Shown: positions 8,268 through 18,081, counted from the first letter of the stretch. The stretch: DNA of 64,000 nucleotides from CAVPHV01 sp963704825 (GCA_963704825.1 CAVPHV010000018.1:124001-188000), one strand, 5' to 3'. Notes: generated by a model not told the origin, from the sequence alone. Made by a program: numbers and translations.

Positions 8268-9926
8268 ATGACCACAGCACCGACCCCGCTCCCCTATCAC
8301 GCCGAACCGTTCACCACGGACGAGCGCACCGTTCTGTCGCGATTCTTCACCAATGTGGATGGGCCGGTCTTTGCGATCGTCAACCTGCCCGAGGTCGTCA
8401 AGGGCGCCCTTTTCGCACGCTACAGCCGCTCACCAAAGTCGGTGCGCCGACTGTTTCTCGACGAGTTCTATGCCGCGCCCGAGGTGGGGGTCGCCGCCAT
8501 CGCAGCCGCCGAGCGCGATCCCGCTCAGGACGATACGGTGCGGCTGCAGCGAGCGGAAGACCTCTACCAACGGGTGTTCAGCGAATACGGCGACGACTCC
8601 GTTGCGCAACTCGGAGGCGCCCACCTCGCCTGCGAACAGGCCTCGAATATCCTCACCAAGGTGCTCGAGTGGGGTCGGCTGGCGTCCTACCTCGAGCAAA
8701 GCACCCGCTACATCTTCTACGACCAACGACTCGGCGACCGCTACCGCTACATGGTGCCGCCCGAGATCGCGGCTTCGGTCCATGACGGCGCCTACACCGA
8801 GACGATGGAGTGGCTGTTTGACACCTACTCGAGCCTGATCGCTCGGATGGTTCCCTACTACGAGACGCTCTACCCCCGCGCCGACGGCGATTCCGGATTT
8901 GTGTGGCGATCCACCATTCGCGCCAAAGCGTGTGATGACCTCCGTGGCCTCCTGCCCGCAGCGACGACCTCGAACGTCGGCGTGTTCGGTAGCGGCCAGG
9001 CCTACGAGATGATGATGTTGCGGATGCGGGCGCATCCGTCAGCGGAGGTTCGCTACTACGCCGACCTGATGCTGACCGAACTGCGCAAGGTCATCCCGGC
9101 CTTCATGAAGCGCGTTGATGTTCCCGAGCGGGGTGGTCGGTGGACTACCTACTTCGCCGATATCGCGGCACGCATGGCCGACCACGCAGCCTCGCTGGAT
9201 GTGGCTCCCCAGCCCCGCCCCGAGGTCACCCTGGTCGAGTGGGATCCGGACGCAGAGCTCAAGACCGCTGCCGCCGCGCTGTATGCCTATACCGACCTGC
9301 CCGACGATCAGCTACTCGACGTGGTGCGCGCCATGAGTCCGGAGCGCCAAACCGCACTGATCCGCGACTACGTCGGCGATCGAACCAATCGACGTCACAA
9401 ACCGGGCAGGGGCATGGAACGCGCCGACTACCGGTTCGACATCCTGTGCGACTACGGCATCTTCCGCGACCTGCAGCGCCACCGCATGCTGACCATCGAC
9501 TGGCAGCAACTCTCCCCAACTCACGGCTTCGTCACTCCCGAGTCGATCGACGACATCGGCGCTGTGGCGCTGTGGGAGGAAGCGATGCAACGAACGGGGG
9601 CGCTGTACGACACCCTCGCCGCGGACCTAGGTGGAGCGGTTGCCCAGTACGCCGTACCGTTTGCGTACAAGGTGCGCTTCATGATGCAGTTGAACGCGCG
9701 CGAAGCCTTCCACCTGATTGAGCTTCGCACCGCACCCGGTGGCCATCCCGACTACCGCAGGGTGTGCCAACAGATGCACCAACTGATCCGCAATGAGGCC
9801 GGGCACCGCACCATCGCGGACGCCATGTCGTACGTCGACTACGACAGCTACGACCTCGCCCGACTCGAGGGCGAGCGCCGCGCCGCGGCCAAGCGAGCTG
9901 CACTCGGCATCGACGATCCCGACTGA
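8268..9926 (+). CDS. Two-domain ThyX-like (FAD-dependent thymidylate synthase family) protein
   Basis: 552 residues, about twice a normal ThyX, with two ThyX-like halves. Domain 1 has WGRLASYLEQSTRY (135-148), matching the second part of the ThyX signature RHRxxSxNExSxR but with the first RHR lost, then LRGLLPAATTSN and a degenerate GSGQA where NAR is expected. Domain 2 has RHR at 404-406 and QLNAREAFHLIELR (474-487) with the dUMP-binding NAR, but its S-x-N-E-x-S-x-R part is replaced by QQLSPTHGF. The two halves therefore keep complementary parts of the active site. Known ThyX makes dTMP using FAD and methylene-tetrahydrofolate in a tetramer with shared sites. Whether this protein is a catalytic fused form or has another role is open. 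It stands alone. Confidence 0.8.
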   Translation: MTTAPTPLPYHAEPFTTDERTVLSRFFTNVDGPVFAIVNLPEVVKGALFARYSRSPKSVRRLFLDEFYAAPEVGVAAIAAAERDPAQDDTVRLQRAEDLYQRVFSEYGDDSVAQLGGAHLACEQASNILTKVLEWGRLASYLEQSTRYIFYDQRLGDRYRYMVPPEIAASVHDGAYTETMEWLFDTYSSLIARMVPYYETLYPRADGDSGFVWRSTIRAKACDDLRGLLPAATTSNVGVFGSGQAYEMMMLRMRAHPSAEVRYYADLMLTELRKVIPAFMKRVDVPERGGRWTTYFADIAARMADHAASLDVAPQPRPEVTLVEWDPDAELKTAAAALYAYTDLPDDQLLDVVRAMSPERQTALIRDYVGDRTNRRHKPGRGMERADYRFDILCDYGIFRDLQRHRMLTIDWQQLSPTHGFVTPESIDDIGAVALWEEAMQRTGALYDTLAADLGGAVAQYAVPFAYKVRFMMQLNAREAFHLIELRTAPGGHPDYRRVCQQMHQLIRNEAGHRTIADAMSYVDYDSYDLARLEGERRAAAKRAALGIDDPD

Positions 9927-9933
9927 ACCGGCC

Positions 9934-10155
9934 TCAGTCCTCGCTGTCCGCCAGAGCTATCCGCAGCACGAGGTAGCCGTCCTCAACCGACCACGCCGCG
10001 TTCCCAACCAGTGAGTAGTCGAGATAGTCGTGCTCGGCCTGGGCAACAAAGGCCCTGCGGGCGTCGGCCTCGAGCGGTGGGATCCCGCGGCCTCGCACCG
10101 CTTCAGCTCGCTCTCTGAACCGGTTCAGGAACTGGTCAACATCGAGTTGCGCCAC
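9934..10155 (-). CDS. Small conserved-looking hypothetical protein
   Basis: 73 soluble residues with a helical N-terminal half (VDQFLNRFRERAEAVRGRG) and a beta-rich end (YLDYSLVGNAAWSVEDGYLV). The start is GTG 10155, set by GGAGGAGG just upstream; an upstream TTG at 10173 lies before that ribosome binding site. No family recognised. It converges on the ThyX-like gene and diverges from the Get3-like pair. Confidence 0.7.
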   Translation of the reverse strand: MAQLDVDQFLNRFRERAEAVRGRGIPPLEADARRAFVAQAEHDYLDYSLVGNAAWSVEDGYLVLRIALADSED

Positions 10156-10242
10156 CTCGCCTCCTCCAATCAACGCCGCCCTCGAGCGGCAAACCCGTCA
10201 TGTGCTGTTGTGCAGTGCGGCCAGGCTACCCGTCTCGACAGC

Positions 10243-10248
10243 TACTCT
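10243..10248 (+). promoter_or_regulatory. Possible -10 box of the Get3-like pair
   Basis: TACTCT ends eight bases before ATG 10257, which lacks a ribosome binding site. Confidence 0.4.
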
Positions 10249-10256
10249 CCCGCGCA

Positions 10257-11117
10257 ATGGACGATCGCAGACTCATCTTCGTTTCCGGCAAGGGCGGCGT
10301 GGGGAAATCCGCCATCACCGCGGCGCTTGCGCTGCGGGCCGCCCGGCGCGGGGAGCGCGTGCTGGCGATCGGCATGGTCGAGTCGCTCGGGCTCGCCGCT
10401 CACTTCGGTGTCGACGCGCTCGAATACGAGCCGCATCAGGTGCACACCGGCATCGACGCGGTTGCCATCAACCGCACCAAGGCCCTCGACGAGTACCTCA
10501 GACTGCAATTGCACCTGCCGAGGGCTGCACCGATCGGCCAGGCCTCGAAGGTGTTCCAGGTGTTCGTCGATGTCGCTCCCGGGGTGCGCGAAATCATCTC
10601 GATGGGCAAACCGATCTTTGAGACGTGGCAGGGCACCTACGACAAGGTGATCGTGGACTCGCCGCCCCTCGGGCAGTTCTTCTCCTATCTGCGCGCTCCG
10701 GCAACAATCGCTGAGACCGTACCGACGGGTGCCGTTCAGGATCAGGCATTGCGGATGCGCGATACTCTCGGCGATCCGGCCACGTCGGCCATGGTCATGG
10801 TGACGTTGCCTGAGGAACTCCCCGTCATGGAGACCGCTGAGGCGCTCGACGATCTTGCCCGCGAGCCGGTCATCGACTTGGCGGCGTTGGTGGTCAATCG
10901 GGTCCTTGCCCCCCTCGGCGTCGACCCTTCCGTTGTCGATCGTCTCCCGGCGGGCCCGCAACGGGACGCGGCAACGCTTCAGGAGAACCTCTTCGCCGAC
11001 CAGCAGCCCTGGCTCGGCATGCTGCCTCCGGGCCCCCGGCTGCCGTATCTGTTCGGTTTCCTGACACCCGGCGAGGTGGCCGCGCGGCTCGTCGACCATT
11101 GGGAAACAGCCTCATGA
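10257..11117 (+). CDS. Get3/ArsA-like ATPase, first of a pair
   Basis: 286 residues of the SIMIBI class. The deviant Walker A is FVSGKGGVGKSAI near residue 9, and the switch region is VIVDSPPLGQFFSYL. It lacks the arsenite-binding cysteines of ArsA, so arsenic export is unlikely. Actinobacteria commonly carry two such genes side by side (Rv3679/Rv3680 in Mycobacterium tuberculosis), thought to act as a heteromeric Get3-like ATPase. The next gene overlaps by the four bases ATGA, consistent with a complex made in equal amounts. The client protein or pathway is unknown. Confidence 0.8.
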   Translation: MDDRRLIFVSGKGGVGKSAITAALALRAARRGERVLAIGMVESLGLAAHFGVDALEYEPHQVHTGIDAVAINRTKALDEYLRLQLHLPRAAPIGQASKVFQVFVDVAPGVREIISMGKPIFETWQGTYDKVIVDSPPLGQFFSYLRAPATIAETVPTGAVQDQALRMRDTLGDPATSAMVMVTLPEELPVMETAEALDDLAREPVIDLAALVVNRVLAPLGVDPSVVDRLPAGPQRDAATLQENLFADQQPWLGMLPPGPRLPYLFGFLTPGEVAARLVDHWETAS

Positions 11118-12190
11118 ATCGGCGAGCCCGCTCCCGCAGTCTCCTCGTGACCGGTGCCGGCGGTGTCGGCAAGACCACGATCTCGGCGGCACTTGCCATC
11201 GTCGCAGCCCGCGCCGGCGTGCGGACCCTCGTGCTCACCGTCGACCCGGCGCGCCGCCTGGCCGATGCCCTCGGCCTCGAGCATCTCGGGAATGACCCGA
11301 CGCCGGTAGAGGGAGCTCCCCGGTTGTGGGCCGCCATGCTCGACGTCACGGCTTCGTGGGAAGCCATAATCCATCGCCACACTGATCCCGAGGTCGCCGC
11401 TCGGCTCGAGGACAATGCCTTCTTCCGGGCCATCGCCGACCGCTTCCCGGCCGCCCAAGCGTATGCCGCCGGGGAACAGCTCGCGGAGTACCTCGAGGCC
11501 GGCGCATGGGAACTCATCATCGTTGACACGCCCCCGGCCGGCGGTGGGATCGACTTCTACCAAGCACCCGGCCAGATGCGGGAACTCGTTGGGGGGAGGA
11601 TCCTGCGGGTACTCACCGGTGCCGGGCTCCCCGGAAGGCGGGCTCTCTATCGCATCACGGCCCGGCCGGTGCTCAGAATCGCCGACAACGTGCTCGGCGG
11701 TGCCCTGCTGCAGGAGTTCACCGAGTTTCTGATGGACCTCCGCACCCTCTACGACGGCTTGGCGCGCCGCGCTACCAACATCGAGGAATACCTCAAGGCC
11801 TCGACGAGCCTCGTCGTGACGACGGCCAATCCAACCCCCCTGCGCGAAGCACGACGGTTCTTCGAGGAACTCGAGGCGATTGCGTCCGCCCCTGCTGCCG
11901 TCGTTTTCAACCGCGCCCTGCCAAATGACTGGACCCACAAGGACCTCGATCTCGGGCAGGATCTTGGGTCCGATCCCACGTCGACCATCCTGCGCGACAA
12001 CTTCCGCCGCTGGGCTGCCGAGGCACGCCGTCAGCGAGAGGCGCGTGAGGAGTTTGCGGCCCACTTCAAGGTCCCGTTGGCAACGGTTCCGTGGGCCGAG
12101 CACCCGCCAACAACCCTCGAGGCCCTCGCCGCCCTGATGGATGTCTCTGACGGACTCCCCGATCACGCAATGGTGATCCCCCGCAAATAG
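11114..12190 (+). CDS. Get3/ArsA-like ATPase, second of a pair
   Basis: 358 residues from ATG 11114; the frame begins at 11099 but the ATG overlapping the previous stop is preferred. Deviant Walker A VTGAGGVGKTTI, a second nucleotide-site segment LVLTVDPARRLADALGL as in Get3/ArsA, and switch II IVDTPPAGGGIDFY. It is closer to canonical ArsA/Get3 than its partner and probably the main ATPase of the pair. No metal-binding cysteine set is visible. The pair has no other gene in its unit; a 137-base gap follows. Confidence 0.82.
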   Translation: MNRRARSRSLLVTGAGGVGKTTISAALAIVAARAGVRTLVLTVDPARRLADALGLEHLGNDPTPVEGAPRLWAAMLDVTASWEAIIHRHTDPEVAARLEDNAFFRAIADRFPAAQAYAAGEQLAEYLEAGAWELIIVDTPPAGGGIDFYQAPGQMRELVGGRILRVLTGAGLPGRRALYRITARPVLRIADNVLGGALLQEFTEFLMDLRTLYDGLARRATNIEEYLKASTSLVVTTANPTPLREARRFFEELEAIASAPAAVVFNRALPNDWTHKDLDLGQDLGSDPTSTILRDNFRRWAAEARRQREAREEFAAHFKVPLATVPWAEHPPTTLEALAALMDVSDGLPDHAMVIPRK

Positions 12191-12327
12191 GGGTCGCTCG
12201 CCCTATGCCCGAAGCCTCATGCGGTTGGTGGGCGCTGCCGATGAATCTCCACTGAGCGCCATTTTGGGAGCGGAGATCGCAGCGTGGAGGAAGCGCCGAC
12301 AATTCACAACGGAGAGGGCGTCGACGC

Positions 12328-14391
12328 ATGACCAGCGTACGCGCCGTCGCGCGCGACCGATTGCTGACCGGAGCGCTGATTGGGCTCGTACTGTTCTCCA
12401 TGGCCTTCATCTGGTTCGTGCGGTATGCGCAGTCCGTCGAAGCACAGGACGCCAGGGTCGTGACTGCGGTGACTCGTCAGATCGAACGCAGCAACCGCCT
12501 GAGCACCTCGGCAGTTCTGCTCGATAGCGGGCTGACAACGCAGGCTTCCGACATGCGGTCCCTCCTCGAGGTCCTCGACCGGACCCACCATGCGCTGCGT
12601 TTCGGCGACCGAGAGCTCAGCATGCCGGGTGCCGGCAGTGCCGACGCGATAATCAGGTTCACCGAGTTGGACGCCACCTACCGGGAGATGACGACGGCGG
12701 CCCGCGTGCTGCTCAACGACGCCACCGGCCCCGACACACTGTCCAACCTCCTCTCCAGCGCCGATGCCTTTGAGACTGAGATGGCGGAAATCGGCACTGT
12801 GCTCGAGGCGGAGGCCGCCGCCCGCACCGACCTGTTCAACCGCCTCGAGATCGGCACCATCGCCCTCGGATTCATCATCACGGTGGGGGTCGTCCTCGTG
12901 ATCGGCCCAACCGGTCGACGCCGCCAGGTGGCAGCCGCGGCGAGCCGTGCTTCTCGCAACGCCGACGATGTCGACCATCTCACCGGTCTCCCCCGCCGCG
13001 CCGCGCTGCGCGACCACCTCGTTGGCGTGCTCGATCGCCGCAGGCGCGATGACGACCTGATCGGCCTGCTGATGGTCGGAATCGAAGAGCCGAGCGAACG
13101 CGATGGGGATCGCACCAGCGACCGGGTGATCCAAGAAAGCGCTCGAGCCCTGCGCAGCACCTTGCGATCGACGGATCTGGTCGGCCGGGTCGGACGCAAT
13201 CAATTCGCCATCCTGCTCGGCGGGCTCCACCGTGCCGAGGACGCCGGCCGGGTTGCCGCCAAGGTTCTCGACGCCCTCCACAAAGTAGGCGACGAAGAGG
13301 CGAGAGTCATGGTCGTCGCCAGTGCCGGCATTGCCGTCGCCCCGATGGATGCCGATGCCGCCGATGAGCTGCTGCAGCGCTCCATGCTGGCTCTCCAAGC
13401 GGCTCGCTCCTCGGGCGGCGCCACCTACCGCTACTACTCCCCCGAGGTGCGCACTGCTGCCAACGGCACGCTGCAACTGAGCGAAAGGCTCCGCGTCGCC
13501 CTCGACCTTGGCAAGGGTCTCCGCCTCGCCTACCAGCCGAAGATCCGGCTGACTGATGGTGCCGTCGTCGGCGCCGAGGCGCTGGCGCGATGGTCCGATG
13601 ACGAGCTGGGCGACGTCGAACCGCTCCAGTTCATCCCGGTCGCCGAGCAGAGTGACCTCATCCTCCATCTTGGTGGCTGGGTGATCGACGAGGCGTGCCG
13701 TCAGATCGCTCTGTGGGAAGACGAGGGGATTTCGATTCCGGTGTCAGTCAATGTCTCGCCCCGCCAGCTTCGACAGGGCGACCTCGACGAAGTGGTTGCG
13801 GCCGCCCTCGCCAGGCACGGGGTTCCCGCCTCCCAACTGGAACTCGAGATCACCGAAGCCGTACTGCTCGAGGAGAAGGAGCGGCCGCTGTACAAGATCC
13901 GCTCACTGCGCGGCCTGGGCGTGCGCATCTCGGTGGATGACTTCGGCACCGGATACTCCGCGCTCAGCTACCTGAAACGATTCCCCATCGACACCCTCAA
14001 GATCGACCAGTCGTTTATCCGCGAGTTGTCGAAGGGCTCAGATGACGCCGCGATCTCGACCGCCATCATCGCGCTTGCGCACAGCCTCGACCTCGACGTG
14101 GTGGCCGAGGGTATCGAGACCGACGAACAACTCTGGATCCTGCAAGAACTCGGCTGCGACATCGGTCAGGGCTTCCTCTTCGCCCGCCCCATGCCGCCGG
14201 GTCGGGTGGCCGCATTCACGATCGCTATGGCGCAACAACTCGAAGAGCATGGCGGAGCGGTCGAGGCCCCCGAAGAGGAACCCGGACTCTCGAGTGAGTA
14301 CAACCCACCGTCCATCGTTGCGCCTGTCGCAGACATCGAGTCGCCGACGTCGACCTCAGATCACCGCTTTCGGCCCGAGAAGCTCGCGTAA
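12328..14391 (+). CDS. Membrane c-di-GMP phosphodiesterase with degenerate GGDEF
   Basis: 687 residues: membrane helix at about 12-32, extracytoplasmic sensor-like region 35-172, second helix 176-194, GGDEF domain about 213-370, EAL domain about 385-630, acidic tail. The cyclase motif GGDEF is replaced by GRNQF (289-293), so cyclase activity is not expected. The EAL domain keeps EAL (417-419), NVSPRQL, ELEITEAV, DDFGTG (537-542) and KIDQSFI, so it should cleave c-di-GMP. The dead GGDEF may bind GTP as a regulatory module, as known in similar proteins. ATG 12328 follows GGAGAGG. Its last 36 bases overlap the convergent dnaE gene. Confidence 0.9.
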   Translation: MTSVRAVARDRLLTGALIGLVLFSMAFIWFVRYAQSVEAQDARVVTAVTRQIERSNRLSTSAVLLDSGLTTQASDMRSLLEVLDRTHHALRFGDRELSMPGAGSADAIIRFTELDATYREMTTAARVLLNDATGPDTLSNLLSSADAFETEMAEIGTVLEAEAAARTDLFNRLEIGTIALGFIITVGVVLVIGPTGRRRQVAAAASRASRNADDVDHLTGLPRRAALRDHLVGVLDRRRRDDDLIGLLMVGIEEPSERDGDRTSDRVIQESARALRSTLRSTDLVGRVGRNQFAILLGGLHRAEDAGRVAAKVLDALHKVGDEEARVMVVASAGIAVAPMDADAADELLQRSMLALQAARSSGGATYRYYSPEVRTAANGTLQLSERLRVALDLGKGLRLAYQPKIRLTDGAVVGAEALARWSDDELGDVEPLQFIPVAEQSDLILHLGGWVIDEACRQIALWEDEGISIPVSVNVSPRQLRQGDLDEVVAAALARHGVPASQLELEITEAVLLEEKERPLYKIRSLRGLGVRISVDDFGTGYSALSYLKRFPIDTLKIDQSFIRELSKGSDDAAISTAIIALAHSLDLDVVAEGIETDEQLWILQELGCDIGQGFLFARPMPPGRVAAFTIAMAQQLEEHGGAVEAPEEEPGLSSEYNPPSIVAPVADIESPTSTSDHRFRPEKLA

Positions 14392-17300
14392 TTCGGCGAA
14401 CAGCGCAGAACGGGGCTCAACGCGATGATCATCGCCGAGCCGGATCACTTTTTCGCCCTCGTCGGCGGTCATGTGGAGGAATACCGGCGCCGATCCCGGG
14501 TGGTTGCTCAGAGCGGCGCGTATCCGATCGACCATGTTGCGTGACAGCCTGGTGGCCGGCACTCGCAGCCGGACCATGTCATCGTCGCTCAAGTCCGGCT
14601 CCCGTATCTCCTGGCCGATGAACTTGACCTCGTCGCCGCGATGATCGACCCGTCCGCTGATGATCAGAACCGCGTCCTCACGAACAAACGGTCCGTATTC
14701 GGCGACGACCCTTGGGAAGCAGACAACCTCCGTCGACCCCTGCAGGTCTTCAAAGGTGAAGAAGAGCATCGGGTCACCCGCCTTCGTGTACCGGCGAGTA
14801 ATGGATCCCACGATCCCGCCGATGGTGACCCTGCTCTTGTCTTCCTGCTCCCACAGTCCGGGGATCGTGGTCGTGCACATCGTTTGCAGCGCTCGTTCGA
14901 CACCCAGCAAGGGGTGGTCGGAGACGTAGAGGCCGAGCATTTCCTTCTCGAAGCCGAGCTGGACCCGTTTGTCCCACTCTTCGTCGGAGATCTCGACCGT
15001 CACCTCTTGAACCTCGCCGTTACCCTCGGCGAACAGCGAGAACTGGCCCATCTCCTCGGCGCGCCGGCGCGACACCGTGGCATCCAACAGTTCGAGGTAG
15101 CGATCGAACAGCCCGCGTCTGGCGTGGCCCAGCGAATCGAAAGCACCCGCCTTGATCAGCGAGTCGATGGTCCGTTTGTTGAGGACCGCAACATCCACTC
15201 GATTGACGAAGTCCTGGAAGCCGGTGAACGGGCCACTCTCGGTCCGTTCCGCCAGGATCAGCTCGACGACCGCCTCGCCGACATTACGTATGGCCGACAG
15301 ACCAAAGGTGATCTCGCCATCGACGGCGGAGAAGTCGAGTTCAGAGCGGTTGACGTCCGGGACCAGGACCCGGATCCCCATGGTGCGGCATTCATGCAGA
15401 TACAGTGCCGTGCGGTCCTTGTCACGCTTGACCGCGGTCAGCAGCGCCGCCATGTACTCAGCCGGGTAATGCGCCTTGAGCCAGGCCGTCTGATACGCCA
15501 CGAGGCTGTAGGCCGCGGAGTGGGCACGGTTGAAGCCGTAGCCGGCGAAGTGCTCGATGAAGCCGAACAGCTCTTTGGCCAACGCCTCGTCGTGATCGTT
15601 GGCCAGGCAACCGGCGACGAACTTCTCTTCTTGCTCTCGCATCACGGCCGGGATCTTCTTGCCCATCGCCTTGCGCAGCATGTCGGCTTCGACCATGGAG
15701 AAGCCGGCCATTTGCCGGGCTACCTGCAACACCTGCTCCTGGTACACCATGATTCCGTAGGTGTCGGCGAGAACCTCTTCGAGATCGGGATGGGGAAGCT
15801 CGACGGCCTCTTTCCCGTTCTTGCGATCGGCGTACTTGATATGCATACCGGCACCCAACGGCCCCGGCCGGTACAACGCGTTGAGAGCGATCAGGTGCTC
15901 GAATTCGTCGGGCCGGAGGTTCCGCATCAGGGCTCGCATTGGCCCGCCCTCGAACTGGAAGACGCCCATGGTGTCACCGGCGCGGAACAGGTCAAACGTC
16001 TTCTCGTCGTCGAGGGGGATCTCGTCGATGTCGAGGCGCTCTCCGGTGGTCTGTTCGATCAGCTCGAGTGATCGCTCGATCGTCGCCAGGTTGCGCAGAC
16101 CGAGGAAGTCCATCTTGAGCAAGCCGAGCGCCTCGACGGCATGCATTTCGAACTGCGTGACCGTTTCGGCGTCGTCGCCCTTGCGCTGGACCGGCACGAT
16201 GTCGATGAGCGGTTCGGGTGAGATCACCACCGCGGCGGCATGGATGGAATCCTGACGGCGCAGACCTTCGAGACCCCGGGCGGTGTCGACGACCTCTTGA
16301 ACCTCGGCCTCGGCCTCGTAGGCTTCGCGCAGCCCGGCCGCACCGGTGAACCAATCCCGCTCGGCCTGTTCCGCCTCGGGACCTGGTGGGTCAAGACACA
16401 TGTCGAGGGTGGCTTCTTTGCCGAGGATGGCCTGCGGCATCAGCTTCGAGACCCTGTCGCCAAGACTGTACGGAAGACCGAGCACCCTGGCTGCATCACG
16501 AATGGCCTGACGGCCCTTGATGGTCGAGAAGGTGATCACCTGGGCAACATGATCTGAGCCGTAGCGCTCGGCGCAATAGCGCATCACTTCCCCGCGGTAA
16601 CGCTCGTCGAAGTCCATGTCGATATCTGGCATCTGACGGCGGCCCGGGTTGAGGAATCGCTCGAAGATCAGCCCGTACTCGAGGGGGTCGAGCTTGGTGA
16701 TCCCCAGGGTGTAGGCAACGATCGAGCCGGCGGCGCTTCCCCGCCCCGGACCGGTACGAATGCCGCGCTCGTTGGCGTAGCGAATGAGGTCCCACACGAT
16801 GAGGAAGTAGGCAGAGAACCCCATCTCCTGGATGACGCGCAACTCGTAAGCGATTCGTTCCCGCACCTCCTCGGACGGCGACTCGCCATAGCGATGCCGT
16901 GCCCCCTCGGTCACCAGTTCCCGCAGGTAGCTCTCCTCGTCATGCGGCGAGGGCACCGGAAACTGCGGCAGCAGAATCTTGCCGAACTCCAAGGTGACGT
17001 CGGAGCGCTCGGCGATCAGGAGCGTGTTGTCGCAGGCACCCGGATACCGGTCGGAGGGAAACAGGCTGCGCATCTGCGCCGCACTCTTGATGTAGAACTC
17101 CTCGGACTGGAACTGGAATCGGTCCTGATCGGACTTGTTGGCTCCGGTCTGAATGCACAACAGCACATCGTGCGAATCGGCCTCGCTTGCGTAGGTGTAG
17201 TGGCTGTCGTTGGCGGCCAGCAGCGGTGCGCCGACGTCATGAGAGATCTGGACCAGGTCGTCCATGATCTTGCGCTGAGCGGGAATGCCGTGGTCCTGGA

Positions 17301-17934
17301 TCTCGATGAAGAAGTTGTCCTTGCCGAAGATGTCTTGGTACATGGCGGCGGCGGCAACCGCGCCGTCGTAGTCGCGCACCTGGCCGACGTTGCCCTCCTC
17401 GCTCGAGGCGTCGGGGGCCAGCAGCTGCGGCACATGCCCACCGAGGCAGCCGCTGGCGGCGATGATCCCCTCGGAGTATTCGGCAAGCAGGTCCGCGTCC
17501 ATTCTCGGCTTGTAGTAGAACCCCTCGAGGTAGGCCCGTGAGGCCAGCGCCATCAGGTTGCGGTACCCGACGTCCGAGACTGCCAGCAGCGTCATGTGGT
17601 AGCGAATATCGTCGCGGCGCGGGGGACGATCAAAGCGCGACCCAGGAGTGACGTAGGCCTCGATCCCGATGATCGGCTTGACCCCTACGTCGGTCGCGGC
17701 GCGATAGAAATCGACGACGCCGTAGAGCACTCCGTGGTCGGTGATCGCTACCGCACGCTGGCCATCGGCGGCCACCGCCCGCACGAGGTCTTTGACCCGC
17801 GCCGCACCATCGAGCATCGAAAACTCAGTGTGGACGTGCAGATGGGCGAAACCCTCCGCGCTGCTCCCAGTTCCCAGGGCGACCTCCCGTAACGAACTAC
17901 ATCTATGTAAGCAGGCATCCGCCAACTGATCCAC
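14356..17934 (-). CDS. dnaE: DNA polymerase III alpha subunit
   Basis: Replicative polymerase of about 1,190 residues. N-terminal PHP domain (HLHVHTEFSMLDG), palm with the catalytic PDIDMDF and preceding GPGRGSAAGSIV, fingers and helix-hairpin-helix region, and a C-terminal OB fold (VTIGGIVGSITRRY). This matches actinobacterial DnaE1 rather than the error-prone DnaE2. The start is unresolved. GTG 17934 is the longest option, but GGGAGGT sits at about codon 16-18, just before a CTG at 17877, and the recognisable PHP domain begins only about residue 29. It converges on the EAL gene with a 36-base overlap and diverges from the first phosphofructokinase gene. Confidence 0.95.
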   Translation of the reverse strand: MDQLADACLHRCSSLREVALGTGSSAEGFAHLHVHTEFSMLDGAARVKDLVRAVAADGQRAVAITDHGVLYGVVDFYRAATDVGVKPIIGIEAYVTPGSRFDRPPRRDDIRYHMTLLAVSDVGYRNLMALASRAYLEGFYYKPRMDADLLAEYSEGIIAASGCLGGHVPQLLAPDASSEEGNVGQVRDYDGAVAAAAMYQDIFGKDNFFIEIQDHGIPAQRKIMDDLVQISHDVGAPLLAANDSHYTYASEADSHDVLLCIQTGANKSDQDRFQFQSEEFYIKSAAQMRSLFPSDRYPGACDNTLLIAERSDVTLEFGKILLPQFPVPSPHDEESYLRELVTEGARHRYGESPSEEVRERIAYELRVIQEMGFSAYFLIVWDLIRYANERGIRTGPGRGSAAGSIVAYTLGITKLDPLEYGLIFERFLNPGRRQMPDIDMDFDERYRGEVMRYCAERYGSDHVAQVITFSTIKGRQAIRDAARVLGLPYSLGDRVSKLMPQAILGKEATLDMCLDPPGPEAEQAERDWFTGAAGLREAYEAEAEVQEVVDTARGLEGLRRQDSIHAAAVVISPEPLIDIVPVQRKGDDAETVTQFEMHAVEALGLLKMDFLGLRNLATIERSLELIEQTTGERLDIDEIPLDDEKTFDLFRAGDTMGVFQFEGGPMRALMRNLRPDEFEHLIALNALYRPGPLGAGMHIKYADRKNGKEAVELPHPDLEEVLADTYGIMVYQEQVLQVARQMAGFSMVEADMLRKAMGKKIPAVMREQEEKFVAGCLANDHDEALAKELFGFIEHFAGYGFNRAHSAAYSLVAYQTAWLKAHYPAEYMAALLTAVKRDKDRTALYLHECRTMGIRVLVPDVNRSELDFSAVDGEITFGLSAIRNVGEAVVELILAERTESGPFTGFQDFVNRVDVAVLNKRTIDSLIKAGAFDSLGHARRGLFDRYLELLDATVSRRRAEEMGQFSLFAEGNGEVQEVTVEISDEEWDKRVQLGFEKEMLGLYVSDHPLLGVERALQTMCTTTIPGLWEQEDKSRVTIGGIVGSITRRYTKAGDPMLFFTFEDLQGSTEVVCFPRVVAEYGPFVREDAVLIISGRVDHRGDEVKFIGQEIREPDLSDDDMVRLRVPATRLSRNMVDRIRAALSNHPGSAPVFLHMTADEGEKVIRLGDDHRVEPRSALFAELRELLGPKAVI

Positions 17935-18081
17935 ACCGCGAAATTGAGCCTGAACGCGCCCGGCATGGCAGAATCCAGCCCGACAACCACGAATCTCCCG
18001 TTGAGTTCGCCGCGGCGAGGCGACCCAACGAGACTCCCCCTCATCTCAACGTGGACTCTCCCCCACGGGCAAAGGAGCATC

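Noticed and set aside
10257..12190. Arsenite export ATPase (ArsA) annotation
   Set aside because: No arsenite-site cysteine set, no arsB/arsD/arsR nearby; the tandem arrangement fits the Get3-like pair better.
12191..12327. c-di-GMP riboswitch before the EAL gene
   Set aside because: The conserved GEMM core sequences were not found.
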